From Negadavirga shengliensis (GTDB lineage Bacteria; Bacteroidota; Bacteroidia; Cytophagales; Cyclobacteriaceae), in assembly GCF_042652345.1 (NCBI RefSeq), contig NZ_JBHSJJ010000021.1, positions 35,106-99,105 of the forward strand: a stretch of 64,000 nucleotides of DNA. The letters run 5' to 3'. Under the pieces are notes generated by a model. The model was not told the origin of the DNA. It did no database searches and was given only the letters and a program-made list of their open reading frames with translations. Shown piece after piece: positions 45,701-54,701 of the stretch. Both the position numbers and the translations under genes were made by a program. How positions within the stretch are numbered: position 1 is the first letter of the stretch; each line of letters starts with the position of its first letter.

Positions 45701-45881
45701 GCTGACAAAGTTAGGGATGGAACGCCTGAGAGTTTACACGAACGGATTCAACCTGATCACCTTTGCTAAAGATCCGTTTATGAAGCAGTTTGACCCGGAA
45801 AGGGTAGAGGGGGCATTTAACGCAGGTTATACATATCCCCTGAGCAAGAGCTACAACTTAGGCCTGAGTTTAAATTTTTAA
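42759..45881 (+). CDS. SusC/RagA-family TonB-linked outer-membrane transporter
   Basis: 1040 residues. Signal peptide ends LFLFAQ; carboxypeptidase-like domain (GNTLPGVNVVVNRNGERVGG); LEEFVVVGYGFAEKATLTGS; plug with FVIDGIIRND, PEDIESISVLKDASAAVYGIG and GVIIVTTK; barrel to the terminal aromatic SYNLGLSLNF. The full length is intact, unlike the frameshifted paralogue at 28996. SusD (45910) follows at 28 bp, then DUF3823 and the GH71/99-like gene, forming a small polysaccharide-utilisation locus. Substrate probably an oligosaccharide handled by the GH71/99-like enzyme. Confidence 0.94.
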   Translation: MKIIYLLSIMLICPLFLFAQERIISGTVTDSSDGNTLPGVNVVVNRNGERVGGTITDINGEYSLSAPSGATDLVFVFLGMESVTEEIDGRNIIDVAMVTDQKELEEFVVVGYGFAEKATLTGSVSAIDNKEIQTTTHSSLAQKLQGKVAGLNIRQNSGQPGSFDNSINIRGFGTPMFVIDGIIRNDPGAFQRINPEDIESISVLKDASAAVYGIGAANGVIIVTTKQGNRGKTAFTYNAVTGITRPTGIPVMASTPQFAQMRNDANIYGPGAGIPYYTRDELQKYMEGTLPGYTNVDWYDATMKEYARQTQHNLSVNGGGEKVLYYLGLEYVEDGGLLRSNDMDYSRVNLRSNITADLTDNLRARVMISGRYDKQTEPGDNFFNIFKTTRVTLPTERPFANDNPQYPGFVSSGFQTPTVLADRDLSGYTEVENRAIQTMAELRYAVPFVKNLFITGTGAFDTGTRLHKNLYKGFTTYTYTPATDTYNPLIQRADQNINARTDVGNTYTLRLSADYKTQIGQVHDISGMLVAEQIKGWSRWQSARRYYGDFYTSDQIRFAGQTNLQNDGQDDVNSRISYIGRVNYGYSQKYLIEGAFNYNGSFRYHPERRFGFFPVVSVGWRISEENFILNNTPAINELKIRGSYGVIGSDEGVPFQYLPGFTFGGVSTWEFTNNNLTNGLASPEITNRFLTWSTNHLSDIGFDLTLWNGKLEVIADVYNRERRGQLARRNISLPNTFGGTLPEENLNSSRQVGFEFSLGHTHNINDFQYTVRGNFNFSRYMTLYQERAPFQSQRDRWLHGEENRWGNRQTGYVVVGQFQSQEEVWHGPVYGGALGGMRELPGDFKYEDVNNDGIINEEDARTPLNYGPTPLINFGATFGAQWKGFDLNLHFQGAGGYTMRFSEVYGEMFAFRGNLPAYFFDRWHQEDPYNLDSDWIPGEWPASRFIGDVGMLYAESSVWRRNSSFVRLKSMELGYTFNPALLTKLGMERLRVYTNGFNLITFAKDPFMKQFDPERVEGAFNAGYTYPLSKSYNLGLSLNF

Positions 45882-45909
45882 ATGAGTTGCTATAAATAAA
45901 TTCGAAACA

Positions 45910-47823
45910 ATGAAGATCCTAACATATATATCAACAGTAATTTTCGCTGCTTCTGCGATCATGGTATCCAGCTGCACTGAAGTGCTTGATTTGGAACCCC
46001 AGGATAAGCTACCGGTAGAGACGGTCTTTTCCTCACCTGCGGGTGTAAAGCTGTATATGGCCAACCTGTATTATCAGTTACCCACAGAAGATTTTCTTTT
46101 CTTCAATTCAGGATTCAACCAGAACCAGGGAGGCCCAAACAACGGGGGGCAAACCAGAGCACAGTCTACGGATGAAGCTGTACATTCTGAGGCCGGGGGC
46201 CTTAATAATGGGCCAAACGGGAACGGTGACAACATGAACAATTATTGGATTTCCGGCTATTCCCTGATTAGAGACGTTAACTTGCTCATCGATGCCATTC
46301 CGACATTGGACATCCGTGATGAAGATAAGGAAAGGCTGAATGGCGAAGCGGCGTTTGTAAGGGCTTTTGCCTACTTCGGAATAGCCATCCGGTATGGTGG
46401 TTTACCGCTGATCAAGCAAAGCCAGGAATATCTTGGAGACGCCGAATCCCTGAAGGTGCAGAGAAGCACGGAAAAGGAAACCTTTGATTACATTCTGTCG
46501 GAGCTGGATATTGCCGCCGCAAATCTTCCCGAATCATGGAACGGGGAGCGCAGGGCGACAAAATGGGTGGCACTTGCCCTCAAGTCCAGGGCAGCACTCC
46601 ATGCAGCCTCATTAGCCAAATTCTGGCATAAGGCTCCATTAACAGGCGACGCTGTAGACCGCGGGTATGTGGGGATGTCAGCCAATGATGCCGATGACTA
46701 TTACAGGCAGTGCATTGAGGCATCCGCGGAGATTATGGATTCAGGGGTATTCTCCCTTTACCAAGCTACCCCCGCTACGCCGGCCGAAGCTGCGGAAAAC
46801 TACAGAAGGATGTTCCAGGATCCCAATGTCGCATTAGACGAAGCGATCTTTATAAAGGGCCATACCATTCCAGGTGACAGAAGGGGCCATAATTACGATA
46901 TTTGGTTTACGCCTGCCCAGCTGGCGAACGGCTGGCCACATCCCGGCCGTATGAATCCCACTTTGGATTTGGTTGATCTGTATGAGGACTACTCAGACCC
47001 CGGCAAATCTGCCCCCATTGTAACCACCACAGACGGTGATATCAACAATTATAACGGGTATGATGCCAACAAATCATACCTTCGGTTTGACAATCCGACC
47101 GATCCGTTTACCAACAAAGACGCCCGTTTGCATGCGACAGTGGTAGTTCCCGGAAGTAGCATGAAAGGGGTGGAGATAGTCATCCAAGCCGGCTATATTT
47201 TGCCTGACGGTACTCCCCGGATCCGCACTGGAGGTTCGGTGGAAATCGATGGCGTGACCTATTACAATTATGGAGGTCCTACTCCAAATGATTATTCCGG
47301 GTTTGACGGTTTTGGAGGGAACAATACAAAAACCGGTTTTTCTTTTAGAAAATTCATGAAGGATGACCCCATTACGCCGGGATGGAACCAAAGTACTTCA
47401 GACTGGATGGAATTCAGGTATGCCGAAATCCTGCTGAATTATGCAGAAGCTGTCGCGGAAAGCGGGCTGGGTGATGAAGCCAGGGCAGCACAAGCCCTAA
47501 ATGACATTCGGAGACGGGCGGGTCATACGGTCGAAATTCCCTTAACCGTTGCCAACGTGATGCGGGAAAGGACAGTGGAATTGGCCTTTGAGAACAAACG
47601 TTGGTGGGACCTGATCAGAAGAAGGGAGCGTCATGAGATATTTGAGGCGCAAATATCGCATGCGCTCCTACCCGTATTGGACCTGAGAGTCAGCCCGGCA
47701 AAGTATATTTTTATTCGGGCAAATGTCCATAACATGAATCCCCGGACCTTTTTGGTAAGGGACTATTATCTGGCCATTCCCGGGGTAGGAGCAAGTGGTG
47801 TTGTACAGAACCCGACGGGCTAA
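45910..47823 (+). CDS. SusD/RagB-family lipoprotein
   Basis: 637 residues. Signal ends in the lipobox SAIMVSSC (Cys about residue 21), then TEVLDLEPQDKLPVETVFSS. The helical core includes RDVNLLIDAIPTLDIRD and EAAFVRAFAYFGIAIRYGGLPL, and the C-terminus has RYAEILLNYAEAVAESG, RRRAGHTVEIP and RTVELAFENKRWWDLIRRRE. It is longer than average, mainly from loops rich in Asn/Gly in the middle (residues ~60-110). It pairs with the SusC 28 bp upstream. Confidence 0.94.
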   Translation: MKILTYISTVIFAASAIMVSSCTEVLDLEPQDKLPVETVFSSPAGVKLYMANLYYQLPTEDFLFFNSGFNQNQGGPNNGGQTRAQSTDEAVHSEAGGLNNGPNGNGDNMNNYWISGYSLIRDVNLLIDAIPTLDIRDEDKERLNGEAAFVRAFAYFGIAIRYGGLPLIKQSQEYLGDAESLKVQRSTEKETFDYILSELDIAAANLPESWNGERRATKWVALALKSRAALHAASLAKFWHKAPLTGDAVDRGYVGMSANDADDYYRQCIEASAEIMDSGVFSLYQATPATPAEAAENYRRMFQDPNVALDEAIFIKGHTIPGDRRGHNYDIWFTPAQLANGWPHPGRMNPTLDLVDLYEDYSDPGKSAPIVTTTDGDINNYNGYDANKSYLRFDNPTDPFTNKDARLHATVVVPGSSMKGVEIVIQAGYILPDGTPRIRTGGSVEIDGVTYYNYGGPTPNDYSGFDGFGGNNTKTGFSFRKFMKDDPITPGWNQSTSDWMEFRYAEILLNYAEAVAESGLGDEARAAQALNDIRRRAGHTVEIPLTVANVMRERTVELAFENKRWWDLIRRRERHEIFEAQISHALLPVLDLRVSPAKYIFIRANVHNMNPRTFLVRDYYLAIPGVGASGVVQNPTG

Positions 47824-47877
47824 TCATTTAACCTCAGCCAATTAAAAATCTTTCAAAATTTGTCAAAGTAATTAGTT

Positions 47878-48579
47878 ATGAAAAAGATCAATTCTATATT
47901 TTATCTGCTCGCTGTGGCCATGAATTTGTCTTGTGAGATTGATAATTATGACCAGCCGAATGCGGAGTTGTACGGTACTTTTATTGATGAGGGCACGAAC
48001 CAACCTCTTGCCCAGGATATTGTGAATGGGACGGTAATTGAACTTATTGAGCTCGGCTGGGTGGAAAACCCGACCAATGTCACCCAGACCCTGGTCAGCA
48101 TGGGGGACGGTACTTACAGAAATAGCCAAATATTCTCAGGGGAATATCTTGTGCGGGCGGTGAGGGGAAATTTTCACGAAATACCGGCCATAGAGAGCAT
48201 GGAGATCAAAGGCAGGACAAAACTTGACTTTCTGGTCACACCGTACCTCAGGATCGTCGACCCTGTTATTGAAAGGGTGGGGTCCACCGTTACCGCAACC
48301 TTCAGGATTGAGCAGACTTCCACACAGGATGTTGCCAGGATCGGATTGTATGTTCATCCCAACCCCAATGTGGGCAACCCTATGACGCTTACCTCAAGGG
48401 TGGAAAGCAATATCAACCGCCTGACAGACCCTGAGGAGAACTTTACGCTAAGCATAGATCTTGATGCAAATTCCAATACCCTACAACAGGGGAAGCCGTA
48501 CTATTTCCGGATTGGCGCATTGAGCAGTGCCGGGTCGGCCAAGTTTAATTATGGCCCCGCTGTGAGGATAACAATTTAA
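47878..48579 (+). CDS. DUF3823-domain lipoprotein
   Basis: 233 residues. Lipoprotein signal ending MNLSC at about residue 19, then EIDNYDQPNAELYGTFIDEG, the start of DUF3823. The domain combines an N-terminal carboxypeptidase-regulatory-like sandwich (GTNQPLAQ...GTYRNSQIFSGEYLVRAVRGNF) with a second Ig-like sandwich ending KFNYGPAVRITI. Such proteins commonly follow SusCD pairs, probably as surface glycan-binding lipoproteins. A 55-bp gap separates it from SusD. No catalytic motif. Confidence 0.8.
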   Translation: MKKINSIFYLLAVAMNLSCEIDNYDQPNAELYGTFIDEGTNQPLAQDIVNGTVIELIELGWVENPTNVTQTLVSMGDGTYRNSQIFSGEYLVRAVRGNFHEIPAIESMEIKGRTKLDFLVTPYLRIVDPVIERVGSTVTATFRIEQTSTQDVARIGLYVHPNPNVGNPMTLTSRVESNINRLTDPEENFTLSIDLDANSNTLQQGKPYYFRIGALSSAGSAKFNYGPAVRITI

Positions 48580-48590
48580 TTTTCAGGTAT

Positions 48591-48630
48591 AACAATCCTC
48601 ACATTTATCTTAAGATCAGTGGGGATTGTT
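48591..48630. terminator. Hairpin between DUF3823 and GH71/99-like genes
   Basis: AACAATCCTCAC (48591-48602) pairs with GTGGGGATTGTT (48619-48630) over 12 positions with one G-U, loop of 16. No T tract follows. It may attenuate read-through or mark a processing site within the locus. Confidence 0.45.
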
Positions 48631-48666
48631 ACCTTCATCCCATCTCATTTTTAAAACATTACGATT

Positions 48667-49992
48667 ATGCAACAATTACACCTCTTGTTTTTCCTTTGTT
48701 CCTTGGTTATAGGCTGTGTCAGCAATGAGGGAGCATCCGTTTCGGAAGATCCTGACCAGCCTCCCGAGGAGATACCTGAGGCGGTATATGATGAAACCGG
48801 GTTACGCTATACCTCGCTGAATCAACTTGTGATGGCAGGTTACCAGGGATGGTTTGCCGCTGAGGGAGATGGTTCCGACAGAGGCTGGTATCATTATCAA
48901 CGCGCCGGCAGATTTGAACCTGGATTTTCTACAATAGATTTTTGGCCGGATGTAGCGGAGTACGGCAAAAAATACAAAACCGCCTTCCAACATAAAGACG
49001 GTTCTCCTGCCTATGTCTATAGCCCCTACGACGAAGAAAGTATTGATCTCCATTTTAAGTGGATGAAAGAATACGGCATCGACGGCGTGCATATGCAGCG
49101 GTTTGTCGTGGAAATCAAAGAAGGGAATGTAAAAGGAAGGCGTCACTTCAATCAGGTGCTTTCCCACGCTTTAAAGGCGGCAAAAAAATACGGAAGAGCC
49201 ATCAGCGTGATGTATGATCTCAGCGGTTGCGGTCCTGAAGATGTGGCTTACCTAAAACAGGACTGGGAAGCCCTGCAAACTACGTTCAAATTGTTTGACA
49301 ATAATGAAAATCCCACCTACGTGAGACACAATGGGAAACCGCTATTGACCATCTGGGGAGTGGGATTCAATGACAACAGAAAATATGCCACCGCAGATGT
49401 GGACCGGTTGGTGGATCAATTGAAGGGACCGGATAATAAGGTTTCGGTCATGCTTGGGGTGCCCTATTACTGGAGAACACTGGACAGAGACACAGAAGCC
49501 TCAGCAGCCCTACATGCGCTGATCAAAAAAGTAGATGTGATCATGCCCTGGGCGGTGGGCAGATACAACAGTGAGAGTTATGGTAACATCTCCGGAGGGG
49601 TGTTATCTGCAGACATTCACTGGTGCAAAACCAACAATGTGGATTATATCCCGCTTGCTTTTCCGGGTTTTACCTGGGGCAATATGCGGTCAGATCCCGC
49701 CTTGTATGACCAAATTCCACGGAAAGAAGGCGAATTTTTCTGGAAACAGGTAGCGGGGGCAAAGCTTGCAGGGGCCCAGTCTCTGTATGTAGCGATGTTT
49801 GATGAAATAGATGAAGGTACGGCCATCTTTAAATGTCTTAATGAAACCGAGGTTCCGCTGAATGGAAGCGGTAAATTCATGGGAATAGAAGATGGCCTGG
49901 ATTCAGACTATTACCTTTGGTTGACAGGTCAGGCCACTCAATGGTTTCATGGTAAGGACAGTTTTGGCCCAGAGAAACCAAATAGGCCATAG
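48667..49992 (+). CDS. Glycoside hydrolase GH71/99-like lipoprotein
   Basis: 441 residues. Lipobox in LFFLCSLVIGC, then a short Glu/Pro linker. The catalytic domain begins GYQGWFAAEGDGSDRGWYHY and continues DVAEYGKKYKTAF, EYGIDGVHMQRFVVEI, AISVMYDLSG, KPLLTIWGVGF, IMPWAVGRYN and a C-terminal ALYVAMFDEIDEGTAIFK. The E-x-x-E-G-T motif (DEIDEGT) parallels the Glu pair in GH99 endo-alpha-mannosidases (E-W-H-E-G-T; from memory). It probably cleaves an alpha-mannan- or alpha-glucan-type bond at the cell surface. Last plus-strand gene of this locus; convergent with the mutarotase-like gene 17 bp away. Confidence 0.75.
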   Translation: MQQLHLLFFLCSLVIGCVSNEGASVSEDPDQPPEEIPEAVYDETGLRYTSLNQLVMAGYQGWFAAEGDGSDRGWYHYQRAGRFEPGFSTIDFWPDVAEYGKKYKTAFQHKDGSPAYVYSPYDEESIDLHFKWMKEYGIDGVHMQRFVVEIKEGNVKGRRHFNQVLSHALKAAKKYGRAISVMYDLSGCGPEDVAYLKQDWEALQTTFKLFDNNENPTYVRHNGKPLLTIWGVGFNDNRKYATADVDRLVDQLKGPDNKVSVMLGVPYYWRTLDRDTEASAALHALIKKVDVIMPWAVGRYNSESYGNISGGVLSADIHWCKTNNVDYIPLAFPGFTWGNMRSDPALYDQIPRKEGEFFWKQVAGAKLAGAQSLYVAMFDEIDEGTAIFKCLNETEVPLNGSGKFMGIEDGLDSDYYLWLTGQATQWFHGKDSFGPEKPNRP

Positions 49993-50008
49993 TCATTGCT
50001 CTGATTCC

Positions 50009-51022
50009 TTAATTCTTACCCGGGTCAAAAGTATAGAATGTATACTCGTTGTGGTAATTCACTGCTTCGCCGGGTAAGAGTTTTAACCGGATATAGGGCT
50101 CAGCACAATAAGTTGATGGATTGGCCCAAAAAACCAATTTCTCCAATTCCCGGTCTCCGCTTACGGTCACGCCGGCACCGGTTTTGGTGTTTTCCAGCGA
50201 AAATTGATTGTCTTCCGTGCTGCTGCCGAATCCCTCCAACCCGCTACTGTATACCTGTTCCCCTTTATTAAACTTTCTCTCAAACCTGATAGCCCTGTCT
50301 TTTATGTGGGCCAATGTGCCAAATCCCCGCATGCTCCCGTCTCCTTTGTCGGGGACCCTGACATCATAAGGAAAAGTCAATTTAATATTTGGGCCGGTAG
50401 GTTCACCATCCAGAACAAAGAAATTATGGTTATACACGTTGGTACTGATGATTTTCTGGCCGGTGTTTTCTAAGCTGTATGAGATCAGCATCTTCGGTTT
50501 CCCTTCCACCAGCTCAACTGTTTTGGTATAAATGTAGGAATAGCCTGCAGCATCTTGAAGTTCATGGATGAATGCTATCCGGTCTTTATGAGGCTTTACC
50601 GTCCATTTTCCCGGATTGGTGATGTCGTAGGTAAACATAAATCTATATCCTTTCTCCTCTACTTTGCGCAGCGCACCAACCCCTATTTTCACAAAGCTCT
50701 CCCCGGGTTTAGCCTCTGCATATCCCAAGGGGCCATATTCATCCACCGGCCCCATGATGGCATCATTTATTTTCGGATCATATTTTTCAAACCATTGGCC
50801 AAAATATTCATGCCCGTCGTATTTCAAACTTGAGATTACACCTGACCAGTCAAAGCGCGAGGCCCGGTAATAACCTATTTCCCGGTCCGGCAGGTAAAGA
50901 TGCACATCCAGGAGACCGTTCGTAATCTCAGCTTGCGGAGGATCGTTTTTCGAAGTAAAACCGATCCACAACGGTCCAAGGATCAGAAACAGCATGCTGC
51001 AAATTTTTAGATTTTCACCCAT
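50009..51022 (-). CDS. Exported galactose-mutarotase-like fold protein
   Basis: 337 residues with an N-terminal hydrophobic signal. Internal strands (RASRFDWSGVISSLKYDGHEYFG, RFMFTYDITNPGKW, MLISYSLENTGQKIISTNVYNHNFFVLDG) fit the galactose-mutarotase-like beta-sandwich; NVYNHNFFVLD carries a His like the catalytic site of aldose epimerases. Aldose 1-epimerase activity is plausible but unproven. It is the last gene of an operon, 11 bp after the PQQ dehydrogenase. Confidence 0.6.
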   Translation of the reverse strand: MGENLKICSMLFLILGPLWIGFTSKNDPPQAEITNGLLDVHLYLPDREIGYYRASRFDWSGVISSLKYDGHEYFGQWFEKYDPKINDAIMGPVDEYGPLGYAEAKPGESFVKIGVGALRKVEEKGYRFMFTYDITNPGKWTVKPHKDRIAFIHELQDAAGYSYIYTKTVELVEGKPKMLISYSLENTGQKIISTNVYNHNFFVLDGEPTGPNIKLTFPYDVRVPDKGDGSMRGFGTLAHIKDRAIRFERKFNKGEQVYSSGLEGFGSSTEDNQFSLENTKTGAGVTVSGDRELEKLVFWANPSTYCAEPYIRLKLLPGEAVNYHNEYTFYTFDPGKN

Positions 51023-51033
51023 CTGGAATCCAT

Positions 51034-53214
51034 TTAATTAGGTTGTTTTAAGGCGAAAGCGATATAACTGCCGCCCATTTTCTGCTGTCTCCCACCTCCT
51101 GCTGCGATGACGACAAATTGCCTGCCGTCAACCTCATAGGTAATCGGTGTGGCAAACCCCCCGGCGGGAAGCTGGAATTCCCACAGGATTTCACCGGATC
51201 TTTTATCAAAAGCCCGGATTTTTTCGTCTTTGGTGCCGGCGATGAAAACCAAGCCACCGGCAGTCACTAAGGGACCGCCATAGGATGCTGTGCCTGTGGG
51301 CGGGATGCCCCTTGCGGTCAGTTCCGGATATTCCCCCAACGGTACCCGCCAAAGGTATTCCCCGGTATTCAGGTCAATGGCATTCAGGGTGCCCCAAGGC
51401 GGTTTAATCCCCGGGTAACCCTCCTGGTCGGTAAACCTCCTCCAAGGGTTACTCACATAGGCGGGAACATAGGGAAATCCCGGATTGGTTTCCGGTACAT
51501 TATCATTTCCAGCGTACTGATCGGGCTGAACCATTATGGTATCGGCTGCTGACTCAGTAATGAATCCCAGGATGCTGCCCCGGTCTTCGGCAGAAAGGTG
51601 CTGGAATGAAGGCATCCTGCTTCCGCCGTATTGGATCAGGTCATTGATTTCAGTCAGGGATCTCTTTTTTTCAATACCCATAAGGCTTGGCAATTCAGGG
51701 CCGCTCCCCCGGCGGTCCTTTCCATGGCATGAAGCACAATGAGCTAAATATAAGGCATTTCCCTGAGATATTTTTCTACCGCCACCCTTGTTTGCTGTCA
51801 TAGATTTCCTTTCTGACATCACCAGTTCCCAGGGTTCCTCGTTGGAATTCTGATATAGGATCCCATCAGGATCTATCGCATTTCCTCCCCACTGTGCACC
51901 GCCGCTATATCCGAAAAGCAGGGTTCCTTCCGTACTTGGAGGAGCAAATTTATTATCGGTCTTCATTTCGAGAAAACGTTCCTTTACAAAGGCATGGGCT
52001 TCGGGAGACAAGTCGGTAATATCATTTTCCGTAAACACCTGCCGGGCGAAAGGCGCTGGTTTAAGCGGGTATTTCTGGGTAGGATAGGGGTGTTCCCCGG
52101 GAAGCCCGTCGGTGGGTACCGGCCGTTCTTCCACGGGGAACAATGAGCTGCCATTGTCTCTGTCCAGGACATACACCAGACCGTCTTTTGTGGCTTGAAC
52201 CACCACATCGACGGCCTCTCCGTTGTGCGTAATGGTAGTAAGATTAGGGGGACAGGAATGGTCCCGGTCCCAGAGATCATGGTGGATGGTTTGATAGTAC
52301 CATTTCATTTCCCCGGTAAGGGCATCCAGCGCCATGATACAGTTGGCGAAAAGGTTTGCCCCTTTACGGTCTGCACCATAGAAATCAGAAGCGGGTGAAC
52401 CGGTCCCAAAAAAAACCAGCCCCCGCTTTTCGTCCAACGTCATGCCACTCCAGCTGTTTGCGGCCCCTATCTTTTTATAGGCATCTTTTGGCCATGTATC
52501 GTAACCAAATTCACCGGGTTGGGGAATGGTGTGGAAAACCCATTCCAGGCTGCCGGTTTTCACATCAAAGGCCCGGATATGACCGGGAGCCGCATCTCCT
52601 CCCTCTGACACAGCGGATCCAATAATCAATGTGTTTTTATAAATCATACCTGGGCTTGTGGCGTTTACGGAGAGGGCGCTTACCTCATGGTCCATGTTTG
52701 TTTGCAGTCCTTGCTTTAAGTCTGCCCTCCCGTCTTCGCCAAAATCATTCACTATTTCACCCGTTATGGCATTCACGGCATATAAACCGGCCCCTACGGT
52801 GTAAAGGATGCGTTTATCTCTTCCACTTTCCCAATACATAACCCCCCTGCTCTGATGGGGTTTATCTTTCTTGAAGGGTGAAAATTTCCAAATCTGTTCG
52901 CCGGTTCCGGCATCCAAAGCAAACAAATTTAACTCGGGCGTGGTGCCATAAAGTATGCCGTTGACCACTATGGGTTGGCACTGGATTTCTCCCTCCCTGG
53001 TAGCGGCGGCATTATACATCCACGCGATTTCCAGATCCCTGACATTTTCAGTATGGATTTGATCTAACGGGGAATATCGGTTGCCTAATTTGTTGCCGCC
53101 ATATGTGGGCCAGTCTTTTCCGGTAACCAAAGGTGCCGGTGTTTCTCTCAAGAAATAGGCAATACAACATCCCAAAATCAGGATGCCGGAAATCAAAAAT
53201 GCAGATTGCTTCAT
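51034..53214 (-). CDS. PQQ-dependent quinoprotein dehydrogenase with cytochrome c domain
   Basis: 726 residues. N-terminal membrane/signal helix with GCC (possible lipobox), then DWPTYGGNKLGNRYSPLDQI, the usual start of membrane-type quinoprotein glucose dehydrogenases. Propeller repeats run to the end (DAGTGEQIWKF, DALTGEMKWYYQT, DLWDRD, WGGNAIDP, GTLNAIDLNTGEYLW). A c-type haem domain is inserted between blades: CASCH (C493, C496, H497) with the Met ligand near M534 in SRMPSF. It oxidises a sugar or alcohol in the periplasm and passes electrons through haem to the respiratory chain. 11 bp before the mutarotase-like gene, 122 bp after the ManD-like gene. Confidence 0.9.
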   Translation of the reverse strand: MKQSAFLISGILILGCCIAYFLRETPAPLVTGKDWPTYGGNKLGNRYSPLDQIHTENVRDLEIAWMYNAAATREGEIQCQPIVVNGILYGTTPELNLFALDAGTGEQIWKFSPFKKDKPHQSRGVMYWESGRDKRILYTVGAGLYAVNAITGEIVNDFGEDGRADLKQGLQTNMDHEVSALSVNATSPGMIYKNTLIIGSAVSEGGDAAPGHIRAFDVKTGSLEWVFHTIPQPGEFGYDTWPKDAYKKIGAANSWSGMTLDEKRGLVFFGTGSPASDFYGADRKGANLFANCIMALDALTGEMKWYYQTIHHDLWDRDHSCPPNLTTITHNGEAVDVVVQATKDGLVYVLDRDNGSSLFPVEERPVPTDGLPGEHPYPTQKYPLKPAPFARQVFTENDITDLSPEAHAFVKERFLEMKTDNKFAPPSTEGTLLFGYSGGAQWGGNAIDPDGILYQNSNEEPWELVMSERKSMTANKGGGRKISQGNALYLAHCASCHGKDRRGSGPELPSLMGIEKKRSLTEINDLIQYGGSRMPSFQHLSAEDRGSILGFITESAADTIMVQPDQYAGNDNVPETNPGFPYVPAYVSNPWRRFTDQEGYPGIKPPWGTLNAIDLNTGEYLWRVPLGEYPELTARGIPPTGTASYGGPLVTAGGLVFIAGTKDEKIRAFDKRSGEILWEFQLPAGGFATPITYEVDGRQFVVIAAGGGRQQKMGGSYIAFALKQPN

Positions 53215-53336
53215 CGAATTGTTTTTAGTTAATCATCATCATGGCAATTTCTTTCATTTACCCGAGTGATCGGATAAAAAAAAGAGGGAAATCATCCTGT
53301 TCCAACTGCCACTCTTGGGATGAATGACATATTTTT

Positions 53337-54701
53337 TTAGGGTTTGATGATGGTCCCATCCCCTTTGCGAAGTGTCCCCATACCATTATGCCGGATCGGG
53401 TACTTAGCAGCCTCCTTTTCATTAATGTCAATTCCCAGGCCATGCTGTTCAGTAACCGTAAAATATCCGTTTTTCATCAGGGGGGTACCGGGAAACACCT
53501 CCTGGACCTTGTTGTTGAAAAATTGACCCTCTTGGATACCAAAATTATATACCGCAAGGTTGATGTGGTTGTTTGCCTGATGTCCGACAGGGGAGGTATC
53601 CCCGGGGCCATGCCAGGCAGTCCTCACATTAAACCACTCACCTAATCTAGCTATTTTCATTGCCGGAGTAATGCCCCCAATTTGGGAAATATGACAACGG
53701 ATAAAGTCGAACATTTGATTGATCATAGGCTCCCTGAATTCATTGATGTTGTTGAAAAGTTCTCCCATGGCGAGGGGGACGCTGGTAGTGGCGCGAAGTT
53801 GCTTAAACCACCCCATGTTTTCGGGAGAAAAGGGGTCTTCAATAAAAAAGGGGCGATAACTTTCCAACTCCTTTATCATATTAATCGCCTGTATGGGTTC
53901 TACCTGCTCATGCATGTCATGCAAAAGTTCTACTCTCTCCCCACATTTTTTTCGAATATATTCAAACATTTTTGGTACGCGTCTCAAATATTCCCCCTGG
54001 TCAGAGTATCCGTCTGTATCTCTTCCGTAACCCGCGGCTTTAAAATCAGGAACCACATTTCCAAAAGTGCCGGTACCTCCATACCCACCTTGCTGGATCC
54101 GAACGTGTCTCCATCCCCTGTCCATAAACTCCTGTACCTTATCCGCTATTTCTTCAACCGTACTTCCACTCGCATGAATATAGGTATCCACATCAATTCT
54201 GCTTCTGCCTCCCAAGAGTTGATACACAGGCATTTGGGCCCTTTTGCCCTTGATGTCCCATAAAGCCTGATCCAACCCGGATAAGGCATTGTTCAGCACC
54301 GGTCCATTCCTCCAATAGGAGCTTACATAAGCAGACATCCAGAGGTCTTCGATATTGTCCACATCCTTTCCACGGCAGAAATCATTGAGGTATATATCTA
54401 TGGCGGGAACAACAACCGCAGCCCTTTGTGTAAAGGTGGCACAACCCAATCCATAGAGGCCCGGTTCCGAAGTCTCGACCTTTACGATGACCAGGTTGGA
54501 TCCGCCCGGTGCCGTTGTGATCGCCCGGACGCTGGTTATTGTGACGGGTGCTGCCCCTTTTTGGTAAGCCGGAGTGGTATGATTGGCAGCGCGGACTTCT
54601 GGACTGTCGAATAGTCCAAAAAATCCGGCGGTGGAACCCATTGCAAGCATTTTTAACACATTTCTGCGTTTTGAGGGAGAGGTTGGGGTTGATTTTTTCA
54701 T
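53337..54701 (-). CDS. Enolase-superfamily (mandelate racemase/ManD-like) dehydratase with Tat signal
   Basis: 454 residues. The N-terminus SPSKRRNVLKMLAMGSTAGF is a Tat-type signal (KRRNVLK). The enolase capping domain and barrel show metal ligands D262 (HDMHEQ, with H264), E288 (FIEDPF) and E314 (AMGELF), and the WHGPGDTSPVGHQANNH segment (H364) typical of the mannonate/gluconate dehydratase (ManD, RspA-like) subgroup. Members remove water from aldonic acids to give 2-keto-3-deoxy acids. An exported copy beside an exported sugar dehydrogenase suggests a periplasmic aldonate step. First gene of the minus-strand operon. Confidence 0.87.
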   Translation of the reverse strand: MKKSTPTSPSKRRNVLKMLAMGSTAGFFGLFDSPEVRAANHTTPAYQKGAAPVTITSVRAITTAPGGSNLVIVKVETSEPGLYGLGCATFTQRAAVVVPAIDIYLNDFCRGKDVDNIEDLWMSAYVSSYWRNGPVLNNALSGLDQALWDIKGKRAQMPVYQLLGGRSRIDVDTYIHASGSTVEEIADKVQEFMDRGWRHVRIQQGGYGGTGTFGNVVPDFKAAGYGRDTDGYSDQGEYLRRVPKMFEYIRKKCGERVELLHDMHEQVEPIQAINMIKELESYRPFFIEDPFSPENMGWFKQLRATTSVPLAMGELFNNINEFREPMINQMFDFIRCHISQIGGITPAMKIARLGEWFNVRTAWHGPGDTSPVGHQANNHINLAVYNFGIQEGQFFNNKVQEVFPGTPLMKNGYFTVTEQHGLGIDINEKEAAKYPIRHNGMGTLRKGDGTIIKP

